A stretch of DNA of 53,896 nt from NCBI GenBank assembly GCA_947173485.1, contig CAMWFH010000017.1:1-53896 (forward strand), written 5' to 3'. The notes under the pieces were generated by a model. It was not told the origin of the DNA and searched no databases. It was given only the letters and a program-made list of their open reading frames with translations. This DNA comes from an uncultured Clostridia bacterium (GTDB taxonomy: Bacteria; Bacillota; Clostridia; Oscillospirales; Oscillospiraceae). The position numbers and the translations under genes were made by a program. This document shows, piece by piece, positions 9,010-17,215 of this stretch. The number at the start of each line of letters is the position of its first letter. Position 1 is the first letter of the stretch.

Positions 9010-10844
9010 TTCGTCTCTCTCCCTCCCTTAAAGATCCCATAGCCAAAGTGGTCGCACCGCAGGCAGCGGCCGCTCTCCTGGGCGATCTCCTGGTCCGTCA
9101 GGGGCAGCTCCACGCACTGCCAGTCGCCCTTGCGCTCGGCGGCGGAGCGCTCCTTCACGTTGATGCGCCCGCAGGGGGGGCTGTTGTGCATCCGGGGGGC
9201 GGGGATCTCCACGTCGGTGGAGATGATGTGGTCGAAGCCTAGGTACTGGTCGATATTGGCCGCGGCCACCTTGCCGGCGGCGATGGCCCGGATGGCGGTG
9301 GCGGGGCCGGTGACGCAGTCGCCGCCGGCAAAGACCCCTGGGGCGTCCTCGATGGCGCTCCAGTTCTCCGCGGCGATGACCCCCCGCTTGATGGGGACGA
9401 CCCCCTCCAGGGCCTCGGTCTCGATGCCCTGGCCGATGGCCACGATCACCACCTGGCAGGGGATGCGGACGTCCGCCTCCTCCGACTTTGCCGGGGCGGG
9501 GCGGCCGTCCCGGCCCACCAGGGAGATGATCTTGGGCTCGGCGATAAGAGCGGTCACCTCGCCCGCCTCGTTGGTCTCGATGCCCTTGGGGGCGTGGAGC
9601 TCCAGGATCTCCGCCCCTTCGGCCACGGCGGAGAGGATCTCCTCCTCCAGCGCCGTCATATCCGCCTGCCGGCGGCGGTAGACCACGCTGACCTTCTTGG
9701 CCCCCAGGCGGATGGCGGACCGGGTGGCGTCCATAGCCACGTTGCCGCCGCCGATCACCGCCACCTCCTTGCCGGAGAGGTCGATCGGATGGCCGTCGGC
9801 CAGGCTGCCCAGGAGCTCCACGGCAGATAGGACCCCCCGGGCGTCCTCCCCAGGCAGGCCCACCTTCTTGTCCGTGTGGGCCCCAATGGAGATGTACACC
9901 GCGTCATATTTTTCCCGCAGCTCGCTGATGGACACCTGGCCCTCCCCGTTGCCGATGGTGGTGTTCAGCTCCACCTCCACGCCGGTGGAGAGGATGGCGT
10001 TGATGTCGGCGTCCAGCCGCTCCCGGGGCAGACGGTAGCTGGGGATACCGTAGTAGAGCATCCCGCCTAAGTGCTTGTGCATCTCGTAGACGGTGGTCTG
10101 GTGGCCCATCAGCTGGAGGTAGTAGGCGGCGGAGAGGCCGCTGGGGCCGCCGCCGATGATGGCCACCCGCTTGCCGGTGCTCTCCGCCCGCTCCGGGACG
10201 GGCACATCTCCGGCATTGTCCACGGCGGCCAGCTTCATCCCCCGGATGTTGACGGCGTTGTCCACCATGTTCCGCCGGCAGCGGGCCTCGCAGGGATGCT
10301 CGCACACCAGGGCGCAGGCGGTGGGGAAGGGATTGTCCTTTCGGATCAGCCGCACCGCGTCGGCGTAGCGGCCCTCGGCCACCAGGGCGATGTAGCCGGG
10401 GATGTCCACCCCGGCGGGGCACAGGGCCACGCAGGGCACCGGCTGCTGGAGGTTGCCCAGGCAGCGGCCCCGGAGGATATGCTCCTCATAGTCGTCCCGG
10501 AAGCCCCGGATCCCGGTCAGGACCATCTGGGCGGCGGTGAAGCCGATGGCGCAGTCGGCGGTGTCGGCGATGACCTGGGCCGTCCGCTCGATCAGGCTGA
10601 TGGTCTCCATGGAGGCGTGGCCGTCTAAAACGTCCTCCAACAGGTCGCTCAGGGTGCCCAGGCCCACCCGGCAGGGCACGCACTTGCCGCAGCTCTGGGC
10701 GTGGCACAGCGTCAGGAAGGCGGAGGCCATATCCACCGGGCACAGCCCCGGCGGGCTGGCGGTGATCCGGCGCTCCAACTCCTTGTAGAGCTGCTCCACC
10801 GTGGTCTGGGCAGTGCTTTTGGTGTGGATACGCAATCTGCTCAA
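9003..10844 (-). CDS. NuoF-type Fe-S domain fused to GltD-like NAD(P)H/FAD oxidoreductase (hydrogenase partner)
   Basis: About 613 residues. The first 130 resemble the C-terminal [4Fe-4S] domain of NuoF/HydB (SCGKCVPCRVG). Then comes the double-cluster domain of glutamate synthase small subunit and dihydropyrimidine dehydrogenase (CPAGVDIPGY...CEHPCEARCRR), then an FAD site (VAIIGGGPSGLSAAY), an NAD(P) site (VAVIGGGNVAMDATRSA) and the GltD C-terminal FAD motif (GVFAGGDCVTGPATAI). The FMN/NADH part of NuoF is absent. It likely feeds electrons between NAD(P)H and the adjacent hydrogenase. TTG 10844 is preferred because AGAGGTG sits 6-7 bp before it; an earlier in-frame TTG at 10862 precedes that site. 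Confidence 0.88.
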   Translation of the reverse strand: MSRLRIHTKSTAQTTVEQLYKELERRITASPPGLCPVDMASAFLTLCHAQSCGKCVPCRVGLGTLSDLLEDVLDGHASMETISLIERTAQVIADTADCAIGFTAAQMVLTGIRGFRDDYEEHILRGRCLGNLQQPVPCVALCPAGVDIPGYIALVAEGRYADAVRLIRKDNPFPTACALVCEHPCEARCRRNMVDNAVNIRGMKLAAVDNAGDVPVPERAESTGKRVAIIGGGPSGLSAAYYLQLMGHQTTVYEMHKHLGGMLYYGIPSYRLPRERLDADINAILSTGVEVELNTTIGNGEGQVSISELREKYDAVYISIGAHTDKKVGLPGEDARGVLSAVELLGSLADGHPIDLSGKEVAVIGGGNVAMDATRSAIRLGAKKVSVVYRRRQADMTALEEEILSAVAEGAEILELHAPKGIETNEAGEVTALIAEPKIISLVGRDGRPAPAKSEEADVRIPCQVVIVAIGQGIETEALEGVVPIKRGVIAAENWSAIEDAPGVFAGGDCVTGPATAIRAIAAGKVAAANIDQYLGFDHIISTDVEIPAPRMHNSPPCGRINVKERSAAERKGDWQCVELPLTDQEIAQESGRCLRCDHFGYGIFKGGRETKW

Positions 10845-10887
10845 GAAAACACCTCTTTTCAAAGATCTCCCGTGGGTACTTCACCAC

Positions 10888-10916
10888 AGTGTAGCAGATC
10901 GGAGGACGTTTGTAAA
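10888..10916 (-). promoter_or_regulatory. Sigma-A promoter of the hydrogenase operon
   Basis: Minus strand: TTTACA (10916-10911), a 17-bp spacer, TACACT (10893-10888), about 45 bp before the first start codon. Confidence 0.65.
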
Positions 10917-10978
10917 GGTTTTTTGGAGATCTTTCCTAATGCGTCCCGCCCCGCCGCCCGTTGGAGACAAGAAAACCC

Positions 10979-11007
10979 TTGAAAACGGGGGACAGGTAGT
11001 TTATACT
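10979..11007 (+). promoter_or_regulatory. Sigma-A promoter of ispD-ispF
   Basis: TTGAAA (10979-10984), a 17-bp spacer, TATACT (11002-11007), 55 bp before ispD. It is divergent from the hydrogenase promoter. Confidence 0.7.
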
Positions 11008-11062
11008 GAGGAAAACACGGCTGGAAGGACCGTCTGGGAAAAACAGTAAAAGGAGGGACTTT

Positions 11063-11797
11063 ATGGGGCTACTGGATAAGATCTTTCGGAGACGGCCGGC
11101 GGGGCCGGACTGCTCCGCCGTCATCGCCGCCGCCGGCAGCTCCCGCCGGATGGAGGGGGAGAACAAGCTCCTGCTGCCGGTGGGGGGCATCCCGGTGTTG
11201 GCAAAGACCCTGCTGGCCTTTGAGAACGCCCCCTCGGTGGGGGAGATCGTGGTGGCGGTCCGGGAGGAGGACCTGCTGACCGTGGGGGACCTGTGCAAGA
11301 GCCTTGGCCTGACCAAGCCGGTCAAGCTGATCAAGGGCGGCGAGGACCGGCTGTCCTCCGTCCTGCTGGCGGCTCTGGAGTGCGACCCAGACAGCCCCCT
11401 GCTGGCGGTCCACGACGGGGCCAGGCCCCTCGTCAGCGTGGAGCTGATCGAGCGGGTCATCGCCAAGGCCCGGCAGTGCGCCGCCGCCGCTGCCGCCATC
11501 CCGGTGAAGGATACGATCAAGGTGGCCGGGGCGGACGGCGTCGTCCAGTCCACCCCAGATCGGGAGACCCTCCGGGCCGTCCAGACCCCCCAGGCCTTTG
11601 ACAGCCAGCTCCTCCGGGCGGCCCTCCAGTCCGCTAAAGATGCCAGCGTCTCTCTCACGGACGACTGCGCCGCCGTGGAGCGGCTGGGGAAAGCGGTGGC
11701 CCTGGTGGAGGGGGAGGAGACGAACCTGAAGATCACCACCCCCTTGGATCTCCTGGTGGCGGAGGCCATCCTGGAGGAGAGGGGGGAGCTGGGATGA
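11063..11797 (+). CDS. ispD: 2-C-methyl-D-erythritol 4-phosphate cytidylyltransferase
   Basis: A 244-residue nucleotidyltransferase of the MEP isoprenoid pathway that joins CTP and MEP to give CDP-methylerythritol. The nucleotide-binding loop [18 protein letters not shown] at about residues 17-35 is diagnostic. HDGARPLV and IPVKDTIKV follow, and TPQAFD marks the C-terminal part. It carries about 13 extra N-terminal residues ([15 protein letters not shown]) compared with the shortest family members. AAAAGGAGGG precedes ATG 11063. It overlaps ispF by 4 bp, so the third and fifth enzymes of the pathway are made together. Confidence 0.94.
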   Translation: MGLLDKIFRRRPAGPDCSAVIAAAGSSRRMEGENKLLLPVGGIPVLAKTLLAFENAPSVGEIVVAVREEDLLTVGDLCKSLGLTKPVKLIKGGEDRLSSVLLAALECDPDSPLLAVHDGARPLVSVELIERVIAKARQCAAAAAAIPVKDTIKVAGADGVVQSTPDRETLRAVQTPQAFDSQLLRAALQSAKDASVSLTDDCAAVERLGKAVALVEGEETNLKITTPLDLLVAEAILEERGELG

Positions 11798-12267
11798 CTG
11801 CCATGCGGGTGGGGCAGGGCTACGATGTCCACCGCCTGACCGAGGGCCGGCGGCTCATCCTGGGCGGGGTAGATGTCCCCTATGACCGGGGCCTCCTGGG
11901 CCACTCCGATGCCGATGTGCTCCTCCACGCCATCATGGATGCCCTGCTGGGGGCGGCGGCATTGGGGGATATCGGCCATCTCTTTCCGGATACGGACCCA
12001 AAGTGGGAGGGGGCCGACAGCCGGGCGCTCCTCCGGGCGGTCCGGGCGCATATCGTCCCCTGGCAGATCGCCAATGTGGACGCCACGGTCGTTGCCCAGG
12101 CGCCGAAGCTGGCGCCCTATATCCAGGCCATGCGGCAGCACATCGCAGAGGACCTGGGAATCGGGCTGGACCAAGTGAGCGTCAAGGCCACCACAGAGGA
12201 GCATCTGGGCTTCACCGGACGGGGGGAGGGCATCGCCGCCCAGGCGGTGTGTCTGCTGGTCCGGTAG
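11794..12267 (+). CDS. ispF: 2-C-methyl-D-erythritol 2,4-cyclodiphosphate synthase
   Basis: A 157-residue MEP-pathway enzyme that cyclises CDP-ME 2-phosphate and releases CMP. The metal ligands are in GYDVHRL (Asp and His near residues 10-12) and [26 protein letters not shown] and the C-terminal [18 protein letters not shown] are standard. ATG 11794 overlaps the ispD stop (ATGA); a second in-frame ATG at 11803 would remove only three residues. ispE and ispG are not in the window. Confidence 0.95.
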   Translation: MTAMRVGQGYDVHRLTEGRRLILGGVDVPYDRGLLGHSDADVLLHAIMDALLGAAALGDIGHLFPDTDPKWEGADSRALLRAVRAHIVPWQIANVDATVVAQAPKLAPYIQAMRQHIAEDLGIGLDQVSVKATTEEHLGFTGRGEGIAAQAVCLLVR

Positions 12268-12289
12268 CGGACAAAATATATAGAAAAAT

Positions 12290-12336
12290 GGCAGGTCTGT
12301 CCTGCGGCCATGAGCGGGCCGCGGGGCAGACCTGCC
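12290..12336. terminator. Terminator between ispF and thpR (convergent genes)
   Basis: GGCAGGTCTG (12290-12299) pairs with CAGACCTGCC (12327-12336), with an inner GC-rich extension. TATCGTTTTA follows on plus and CATTTTTCTATA on minus, so it can work in both directions. Confidence 0.8.
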
Positions 12337-12356
12337 TATCGTTTTAGGGGACAGCG

Positions 12357-12884
12357 TCAGGGAGCGAGAGGCTGGAGGCGCTTGTGGGCCACCTCCGTAT
12401 AGGTGAGGCGTCCGTCCACCCGGCTGGAGGCCATGAGGCGGATCCGGTCGATCGGGCAGGCGGGCGCGCCCAGGGCCCTCTTGACAGCGGCGGGGTCGAA
12501 GCCCGGTCCGGGGCGGTAGGACCGGCAGAGGGTCAGATGAGGCCGGAAGGGCCTGCGCTCCAGGGGGAACTCCCAGGACCGCAGCGCCCCCTCCACCTGG
12601 CGCTGGAGGGTGGTCAGAGGGGGGCAGGGGGCCGTGCCGGCCCAGTAGAGGTCTTGGAAGCGGCCTATCCCCTCCACCGTCAGGGAGAAGGCGGGGGCCT
12701 CGACCCCCAGGATAGCCGCCTCCGCCTCCTGGGCCCGGTCCGTCTCACCGATGAAGGCCAGGGTCAGATGGAGGTTCTCCGGCCTTGTAAAATTGCCCCG
12801 GCCCTGCCGGCGCAGGACATCGATCGCCGCCAGCAGGGCGGAACGCACCTCCTGGGACAGGCCGATGGCAACGAACAGACGCAT
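12357..12884 (-). CDS. thpR: RNA 2',3'-cyclic phosphodiesterase (2H family)
   Basis: A 175-residue 2H phosphoesterase. The two HxTx motifs that define the active site are HLTLAFIG (about residue 40) and HLTLCR (about residue 120). MRLFVAIGL at the N-terminus is typical of ThpR/LigT. Family members hydrolyse 2',3'-cyclic phosphates at RNA ends; the physiological substrate in bacteria is unsettled. AAGGAG precedes the start. It follows a nitroreductase gene after 22 bp, probably in one transcript. Confidence 0.9.
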   Translation of the reverse strand: MRLFVAIGLSQEVRSALLAAIDVLRRQGRGNFTRPENLHLTLAFIGETDRAQEAEAAILGVEAPAFSLTVEGIGRFQDLYWAGTAPCPPLTTLQRQVEGALRSWEFPLERRPFRPHLTLCRSYRPGPGFDPAAVKRALGAPACPIDRIRLMASSRVDGRLTYTEVAHKRLQPLAP

Positions 12885-12906
12885 ACGATCTCCTTTCCGG
12901 CGGCCG

Positions 12907-13491
12907 TCAGGACCGCCACTCCGTCACATCGCTGATGCGCCGCCTGGGCCTGGGCGGCGGGTCCTCATCGGGATAGCCCAGTGCCAGAGCTGCGGCCGGC
13001 CGGCCGCCCAGCCAGGTACACAGCTCCTCATAGGCGAAGTAGGTGTCGCAGATCCAAAGGCTCCCCAGGCCCATCGCTGTGGCGGTCAGGGCCATGTTCT
13101 CCATACACGCGCCGATCGACTGGGCGTTGCACAGGCTGTAGATCCGCTCCTCCGGCGTCTGGGGGCTGCGGGGGTCCGGGGACAGGGCGTCGATGACGAA
13201 GACTGCCACGGGGGCCTGGGCCACGACCGCCAGGGTCTGCCGCGCGCCTGAAAGGTATCCGCTGCTCTCGGGAAGGAGGGGGCGGCGGGCCTCCCGGTCC
13301 AGTCCGGCGGCCATCATCCCCAGAGCCTCGGCCTTTGCCCGCCCTGTGGCAGCCACGAAGCGCCAGGGCTGGCGGTTCTTAGAGGAGGGGGCCAGGATGC
13401 CGGCCTGGAGGACCGCCTCGATGGCCTCCCGGGGGACAGGCTCCTCCTTATACCGGCGGATGCTCCGCCGGTCCGCGATCGCTGGGAGCAT
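12907..13491 (-). CDS. Nitroreductase-family FMN protein
   Basis: A 194-residue flavoprotein. The N-terminal AIADRRSIRRYKEEPVP and then APSSKNRQPWRFV form the FMN-binding signature, and the late segment YPDEDPPPRPRR corresponds to the usual family C-terminus. Such enzymes reduce nitro compounds, quinones or flavins with NAD(P)H; the natural substrate cannot be assigned. GAAGGAGGT stands 8 bp before ATG 13491. It is the first gene of a two-gene minus-strand unit with thpR. Confidence 0.88.
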   Translation of the reverse strand: MLPAIADRRSIRRYKEEPVPREAIEAVLQAGILAPSSKNRQPWRFVAATGRAKAEALGMMAAGLDREARRPLLPESSGYLSGARQTLAVVAQAPVAVFVIDALSPDPRSPQTPEERIYSLCNAQSIGACMENMALTATAMGLGSLWICDTYFAYEELCTWLGGRPAAALALGYPDEDPPPRPRRRISDVTEWRS

Positions 13492-13612
13492 AGGCGGGAC
13501 CTCCTTCTTTTTCGATTGGTCTATCGATCTCAGCTGCTATTGTACGGGATATGGGGGAAGATCGCAAGGGCCAATAGGCAAAAAGCGCTGGGCCTGTCCG
13601 TTTTTTCCTGTG

Positions 13613-13639
13613 ACGCGCCCTCTCCGGCGGGCATAGTAT
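13613..13639 (+). promoter_or_regulatory. Possible mother-cell (sigma-E/K-like) promoter of spoVFA
   Basis: AC (13613-13614), 17 bp, then CATAGTAT (13632-13639) resembles the CATAnnnT -10 box of sporulation mother-cell sigma factors. spoVF is sigma-K controlled in Bacillus. The start would lie almost at the ribosome binding site, so confidence is limited. Confidence 0.3.
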
Positions 13640-13655
13640 GGGACGAAGGAGAGTG

Positions 13656-14489
13656 ATGGAGATGGGATTTGGCGTACTGGGCGGGGACACACGGCAGGAG
13701 AAGCTGGCGGCATGGCTGGCGGAGCAGGGGCAGCGGACCGTCACCTGGGGACTGGGCGGCGATGGGCCTCTGGAGGAGGCCCTGGCCCAGGACTGCCTGG
13801 TCCTGCCCCTGCCGGTCAGCCGGGACGGCGAGCGGCTGCATACGCCCCTGGGCAGGGAGATCCTGGCCCTGGAGGACCTGTGGTCCCGGCTGCGTCCGGG
13901 GCAGCGGATCTTTGGCGGACAGGTGACGGCGGAGATGGTCCGGGCCGTCCAGGCCCAGGGCGCGGTCATCGAGGACTACTTCCGCCGGGAGGAGCTGCAG
14001 GTCCGCAACGCCGTCTCCACGGCGGAGGGGGCGATCCAGCGGGCCATGGAGCGCACCGACCGCACCCTCCACCGGATGCCCTGCCTGGTGATGGGCTATG
14101 GCCGCATCGGCAAGGTGCTGTCCCACCGTCTGGCGGGCCTGGGGGCCATCGTCACCGTCTCTGCCAGGAAGAGCGCGGACCTGGCCTGGATCGAGGCCAT
14201 GGGCCATCGTGCCGTCAAAACAGGGGAGGCCCCTTTAGAGGACTTCCGGCTCATCTTCAACACCATCCCCGCCCCGGTGCTGGGGGAGCCCCAGCTCCGG
14301 CGGCTGCGGGAGGACTGCCTTCTCATCGATCTGGCCTCGGCCCCCGGCGGCGTGGACCGCCAGGCGGCGGAAGCGTTGGGCATATCCGCCGTCCAGGCCC
14401 TGGCCCTCCCCGGACAGGCCGCGCCCAGGACGGCGGCGGAGGCCATTGGACAGACCATCTTTACGATTTTGGAGGAACAGATCCAATGA
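13656..14489 (+). CDS. spoVFA: Dipicolinate synthase subunit A
   Basis: About 277 residues. DpaA and DpaB together make dipicolinic acid from dihydrodipicolinate in the mother cell for spore core dehydration and heat resistance. FGVLGGDTRQEKLAAWL at the N-terminus and the Rossmann loop LVMGYGRIGKVLSHRL (about residues 146-161) are as in SpoVFA; FNTIPAPVL and LIDLASAPGGVD follow. AAGGAG at 13646-13651 serves ATG 13656 (4-bp spacing) or ATG 13662 (10-bp spacing); the choice is open. It overlaps spoVFB by 4 bp. No asd/dapA neighbours are present, unlike Bacillus. Confidence 0.93.
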   Translation: MEMGFGVLGGDTRQEKLAAWLAEQGQRTVTWGLGGDGPLEEALAQDCLVLPLPVSRDGERLHTPLGREILALEDLWSRLRPGQRIFGGQVTAEMVRAVQAQGAVIEDYFRREELQVRNAVSTAEGAIQRAMERTDRTLHRMPCLVMGYGRIGKVLSHRLAGLGAIVTVSARKSADLAWIEAMGHRAVKTGEAPLEDFRLIFNTIPAPVLGEPQLRRLREDCLLIDLASAPGGVDRQAAEALGISAVQALALPGQAAPRTAAEAIGQTIFTILEEQIQ

Positions 14490-15061
14490 ATAAGATACGA
14501 CTGGGCTTTGCCATGTGCGGGTCCTTTTGCACCCACAGCGCGGCATTGGACGCCCTGCGGGAATTGGTGGACTACTACGATGTGACGCCCATCGTCTCCG
14601 ATATCTGCACCTGGGCAGACACCCGTTTCGGTACATCCAAGGCCCTGCTGGAGGAGCTGGAGGCCCTGACGGGCCACGCCCCCATCACCGATATCGTCGC
14701 GGCGGAGCCGATCGGGCCGAAGGCGCTGCTGGATGTGCTGGTGGTGGCCCCCTGCACCGGCAACACCGCCGCCAAATTGGCCGCCGGCATCACCGACGGC
14801 CCGGTGACCATGGCCGTGAAGGCCCATCTCCGCAACGGGCGGCCCGTGGTCCTGGCCCTGGCCAGCAACGATGGCCTGGCTGCCGGCGCTAAGAACATAG
14901 GGGAGCTGCTGGTGCGCAGGGGCTACTATTTCGTCCCCTTTGGGCAGGACGACCCGCAAAAAAAGCCCACGTCCCTGATCGCCGACTTCTCCAAGACGGC
15001 GGAGACGGTGGCGCTGGCCCTGCGGGGGGAGCAGCTCCAGCCGGTCCTGCTGCGGGCTTGA
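14486..15061 (+). CDS. spoVFB: Dipicolinate synthase subunit B (flavoprotein)
   Basis: A 191-residue flavoprotein of the UbiX/PPC-decarboxylase fold. LGFAMCGSFCTHS at the N-terminus and VVAPCTGNTAAKLAAGITDGPVT in the middle are the FMN-site blocks known from SpoVFB, and PFGQDDPQKKP near the C-terminus is also characteristic. GGAGG lies about 10 bp before ATG 14486, inside the end of spoVFA, and the genes overlap by 4 bp. It acts as the second subunit in dipicolinic acid synthesis in the mother cell. Confidence 0.94.
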   Translation: MNKIRLGFAMCGSFCTHSAALDALRELVDYYDVTPIVSDICTWADTRFGTSKALLEELEALTGHAPITDIVAAEPIGPKALLDVLVVAPCTGNTAAKLAAGITDGPVTMAVKAHLRNGRPVVLALASNDGLAAGAKNIGELLVRRGYYFVPFGQDDPQKKPTSLIADFSKTAETVALALRGEQLQPVLLRA

Positions 15062-15085
15062 GCTGCATATAGGGAAAAAGAGCGG

Positions 15086-15111
15086 GGAGGGGCGCCAAAG
15101 GGCGTCCCTCC
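15086..15111. terminator. Terminator after spoVFB, shared with convergent ABC operon
   Basis: GGAGGG-g-CGCC pairs with GGGCG-t-CCCTCC around a short A-rich loop. On the minus strand it is followed by CGCTCTTTTTCCC, giving a good terminator for the ABC operon; on plus the T stretch is weaker. Confidence 0.7.
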
Positions 15112-15166
15112 TCGACGGTTTGTTCTGTAAGGGCCGCGGCCCTTTGTTGCTTTTTTCACAGATCGC

Positions 15167-15835
15167 TCACAAATTTGGTGTATAGCGATACCACTTTACA
15201 GATGCGAAGTAGGAGGCGGCTAAGAGCCCGATGCTCAGCAGCACCAGCCCGGCCAGCAGGAGGTCCGGCGAGATGTGCAGCAGCATCAGGAAGTCCTCGT
15301 TTTCCGCCAGGGCCGCTACCGTGCCGGCGGCGATCATAAAGACGAGCATCAGCGCCGTCTGCACCATGCGCCCCTTTTCCACGCCGAACCGGTAGAGACA
15401 GGGCATGGAGAGAGCGGTGTAGAAGGAGAACAGGAAGACCGTCAGCCCCAGGTTCATAGGCAGGGAGACCATCAGCGCCGACTGCGCCACCAGGGGAGCC
15501 AGGGATGTGGGCAGGCGGAGGAGGACGGCTCCTGCCAGATAGAGCGCGCAGATGGAGGCCAGAGTGAATCCCAGGGTCAGCATCGCGGCGATGTACCGGG
15601 CCAGTACCACCTGCCCCTTGCTCAGGGGGAGGGCGGCGGTATAGCTGCACCAGCGGGCGTGTTCATCGTAGCTGGCGAGGGTCCGGGGGATCATGGCGGC
15701 AAAGATGGCGCAGAAGAAGAGAAAGAAACTATTGCGCTGGACCAGGGCGATGAGCAGATAGACCGGGATGATCACAAAATACATCTTCCCCTTGTTCCGC
15801 AGGATATACCAGTCCTTCAAAAGCAGTCCTTTCAT
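15167..15835 (-). CDS. ABC-2 type permease (membrane subunit)
   Basis: A 222-residue protein with six predicted membrane spans. It starts MKGLLLKDWYILRNKGK, a very common opening for ABC-2 permeases of the YtrC/EcsB-like kind. It overlaps the ATPase gene by 4 bp, so it is translated together with it. With the GntR regulator this forms a three-gene unit like the Ytr family of cell-envelope or antimicrobial-response exporters. The substrate is unknown. Confidence 0.85.
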   Translation of the reverse strand: MKGLLLKDWYILRNKGKMYFVIIPVYLLIALVQRNSFFLFFCAIFAAMIPRTLASYDEHARWCSYTAALPLSKGQVVLARYIAAMLTLGFTLASICALYLAGAVLLRLPTSLAPLVAQSALMVSLPMNLGLTVFLFSFYTALSMPCLYRFGVEKGRMVQTALMLVFMIAAGTVAALAENEDFLMLLHISPDLLLAGLVLLSIGLLAASYFASVKWYRYTPNL

Positions 15836-16677
15836 GATAAACGCTCCCCTCTGGCTTGGAATACGATGATATCCTCGATGGTCACCCGGTCCAGGGTCAG
15901 GCCGGCGGGCACCTTCTCCCGCTCCACCAGGGCCTCCACCCCGTAGGCGTGGACCCGGTAGGCCGCCACGGCGGACTTGTCCAGGCACTTTAGGTCCTCC
16001 ATGGACCCCTTCAGCAGGGCGTAGCGCTCCAGCAGCGCGTCCTTTTCCTCGCAGAAGAGGAGCTTCCCATGGTGGAGGTAGGCGATATAGTCGCAGAGCT
16101 TCTCCAGGTCGCTGACGATATGGGAGGAGACCAGGATGGAGTGGTCCTCACTGCGGGTGAAGTCCAGGAACAGGTCTAAGATCTCGTCCCGGACCACCGG
16201 GTCCAGTCCGCTGGTGGCCTCGTCCAGGATCAGCAGCCGGGGATGGTGGCTCAGGGCCGCGGCGATGCCCAGCTTCATCTTCATCCCCCGGGAGAACTGG
16301 TGGAACAGCTTTTTCTCCGGCAGCTCGAACCTCTTCAGGTAGCTCTGGTACAGGGCCTGGTCCCAGTTCCGGTAGATGCCCCCCAGCACCCGTCCGATCT
16401 GGCCGGCGTTGAGGTAGGTGGGCAGACACGCCTCGTCCAGCACCACCCCCAGTTCCTCCCGGATGGCGGGGGCCCCGTTGTCCTCGCCCAGGATGGTGAC
16501 GGTGCCGCCGTCCCACTGGATGGCGCCCAAGATCAGCTGGATGGTGGTGGATTTGCCGGCTCCGTTCTCGCCGATCAGGCCCATGATGCAGCCGGAGGGC
16601 AGGGTCAGGTCGATATGGTCTAGGGTGAAGTCGCTGTAGCGCTTGGTCAGCCCCCGCAGTTCTAACGCGTTGGTCAT
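15832..16677 (-). CDS. ABC transporter ATP-binding protein
   Basis: 281 residues. Walker A GLIGENGAGKSTT (about residues 34-46), a signature region FSRGMKMKLGIAAAL, Walker B LLILDEATSGLDP, then the H-loop SSHIVSDLEK. The C-terminal 70 residues form an accessory domain as in YtrB-like ATPases. It overlaps both flanking genes by 4 bp (ATGA on each side). It energises the permease encoded next. Confidence 0.95.
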   Translation of the reverse strand: MTNALELRGLTKRYSDFTLDHIDLTLPSGCIMGLIGENGAGKSTTIQLILGAIQWDGGTVTILGEDNGAPAIREELGVVLDEACLPTYLNAGQIGRVLGGIYRNWDQALYQSYLKRFELPEKKLFHQFSRGMKMKLGIAAALSHHPRLLILDEATSGLDPVVRDEILDLFLDFTRSEDHSILVSSHIVSDLEKLCDYIAYLHHGKLLFCEEKDALLERYALLKGSMEDLKCLDKSAVAAYRVHAYGVEALVEREKVPAGLTLDRVTIEDIIVFQARGERLS

Positions 16678-17051
16678 TGGTCGTCGCCTCCTAAAGTGCG
16701 AAACATTTCTACGATCTCGTCCAAGGTGAGCCCCATGGGCACGGCCAGGTCCCAGATGGCCTGGATGTGGTCCTCGATGGCGCGCAGATGCTCCTCCCGG
16801 ACCAGCTCCAGGTTCCGCTCCGCCACGAAGGAGCCCTTGCCGGCCAGAGTGTAGATGTACCCGTCCTGCTCCAGCTCCTCATAGGCCCGCTTGGTGGTGA
16901 TGACGCTGATGCGCAGGTCCTTGGCCAAGGAGCGGATGGAGGGCAGGGCCTCGCCGGCGGTCAGGATACCGGCGCCGATCTGGGACTTGATCTGGCTGCG
17001 GATCTGCTCGTAGATGGGCAGTCCGCTGGTGTTGCTGATGACGATGTTCAT
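16674..17051 (-). CDS. GntR-family regulator, YtrA subfamily
   Basis: A 125-residue repressor. The N-terminal winged helix contains GLPIYEQIRSQIKSQIGAG, then LPSIRSLAKDLRISVITTKRAYEELE, typical of GntR. The C-terminus is short (about 45 residues), as in the YtrA subfamily, which lacks a large ligand domain. ATG 17051 follows GGGAGG. A palindrome at 17070-17085 overlaps the -10 box of its promoter, indicating autorepression of the whole transporter operon. YtrA-type repressors respond to cell-wall-active compounds in other Gram-positives; the signal here is not known. Confidence 0.92.
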   Translation of the reverse strand: MNIVISNTSGLPIYEQIRSQIKSQIGAGILTAGEALPSIRSLAKDLRISVITTKRAYEELEQDGYIYTLAGKGSFVAERNLELVREEHLRAIEDHIQAIWDLAVPMGLTLDEIVEMFRTLGGDDQ

Positions 17052-17069
17052 GGGTGGCCTCCCGTTTGT

Positions 17070-17111
17070 ACTGTACATGAACAGTATATACAGTTGATAC
17101 GCGTTTGTCAA
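17070..17111 (-). promoter_or_regulatory. Promoter and operator of the GntR-ABC operon
   Basis: Minus strand: TTGACA (17111-17106), a 17-bp spacer, TATACT (17088-17083). The palindrome ACTGT-ACATGA-ACAGT (17070-17085) covers the -10 end and the start site; a further ACTGT lies in the spacer. This layout predicts repression by the GntR protein. Confidence 0.75.
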
Positions 17112-17160
17112 GGGGCTGCGGCAAGATCTTTGCGGAAAATTTTTGGAAAGAGAGCGGCAC

Positions 17161-17189
17161 TTGAAAAACAGAGCAGGCTATGATAAAAT
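17161..17189 (+). promoter_or_regulatory. Sigma-A promoter of the Rpn-like gene
   Basis: TTGAAA (17161-17166), a 17-bp spacer, TAAAAT (17184-17189), 27 bp before the GTG start. Confidence 0.65.
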
Positions 17190-17215
17190 CTTTGTACAGT
17201 GATGGAGGGGAGTAG

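Noticed and set aside
10486..10887. Minus-strand frame beginning upstream of the hydrogenase flavoprotein gene
   Set aside because: It is an out-of-frame shadow of the real gene, whose product carries the clear NuoF and GltD signatures.
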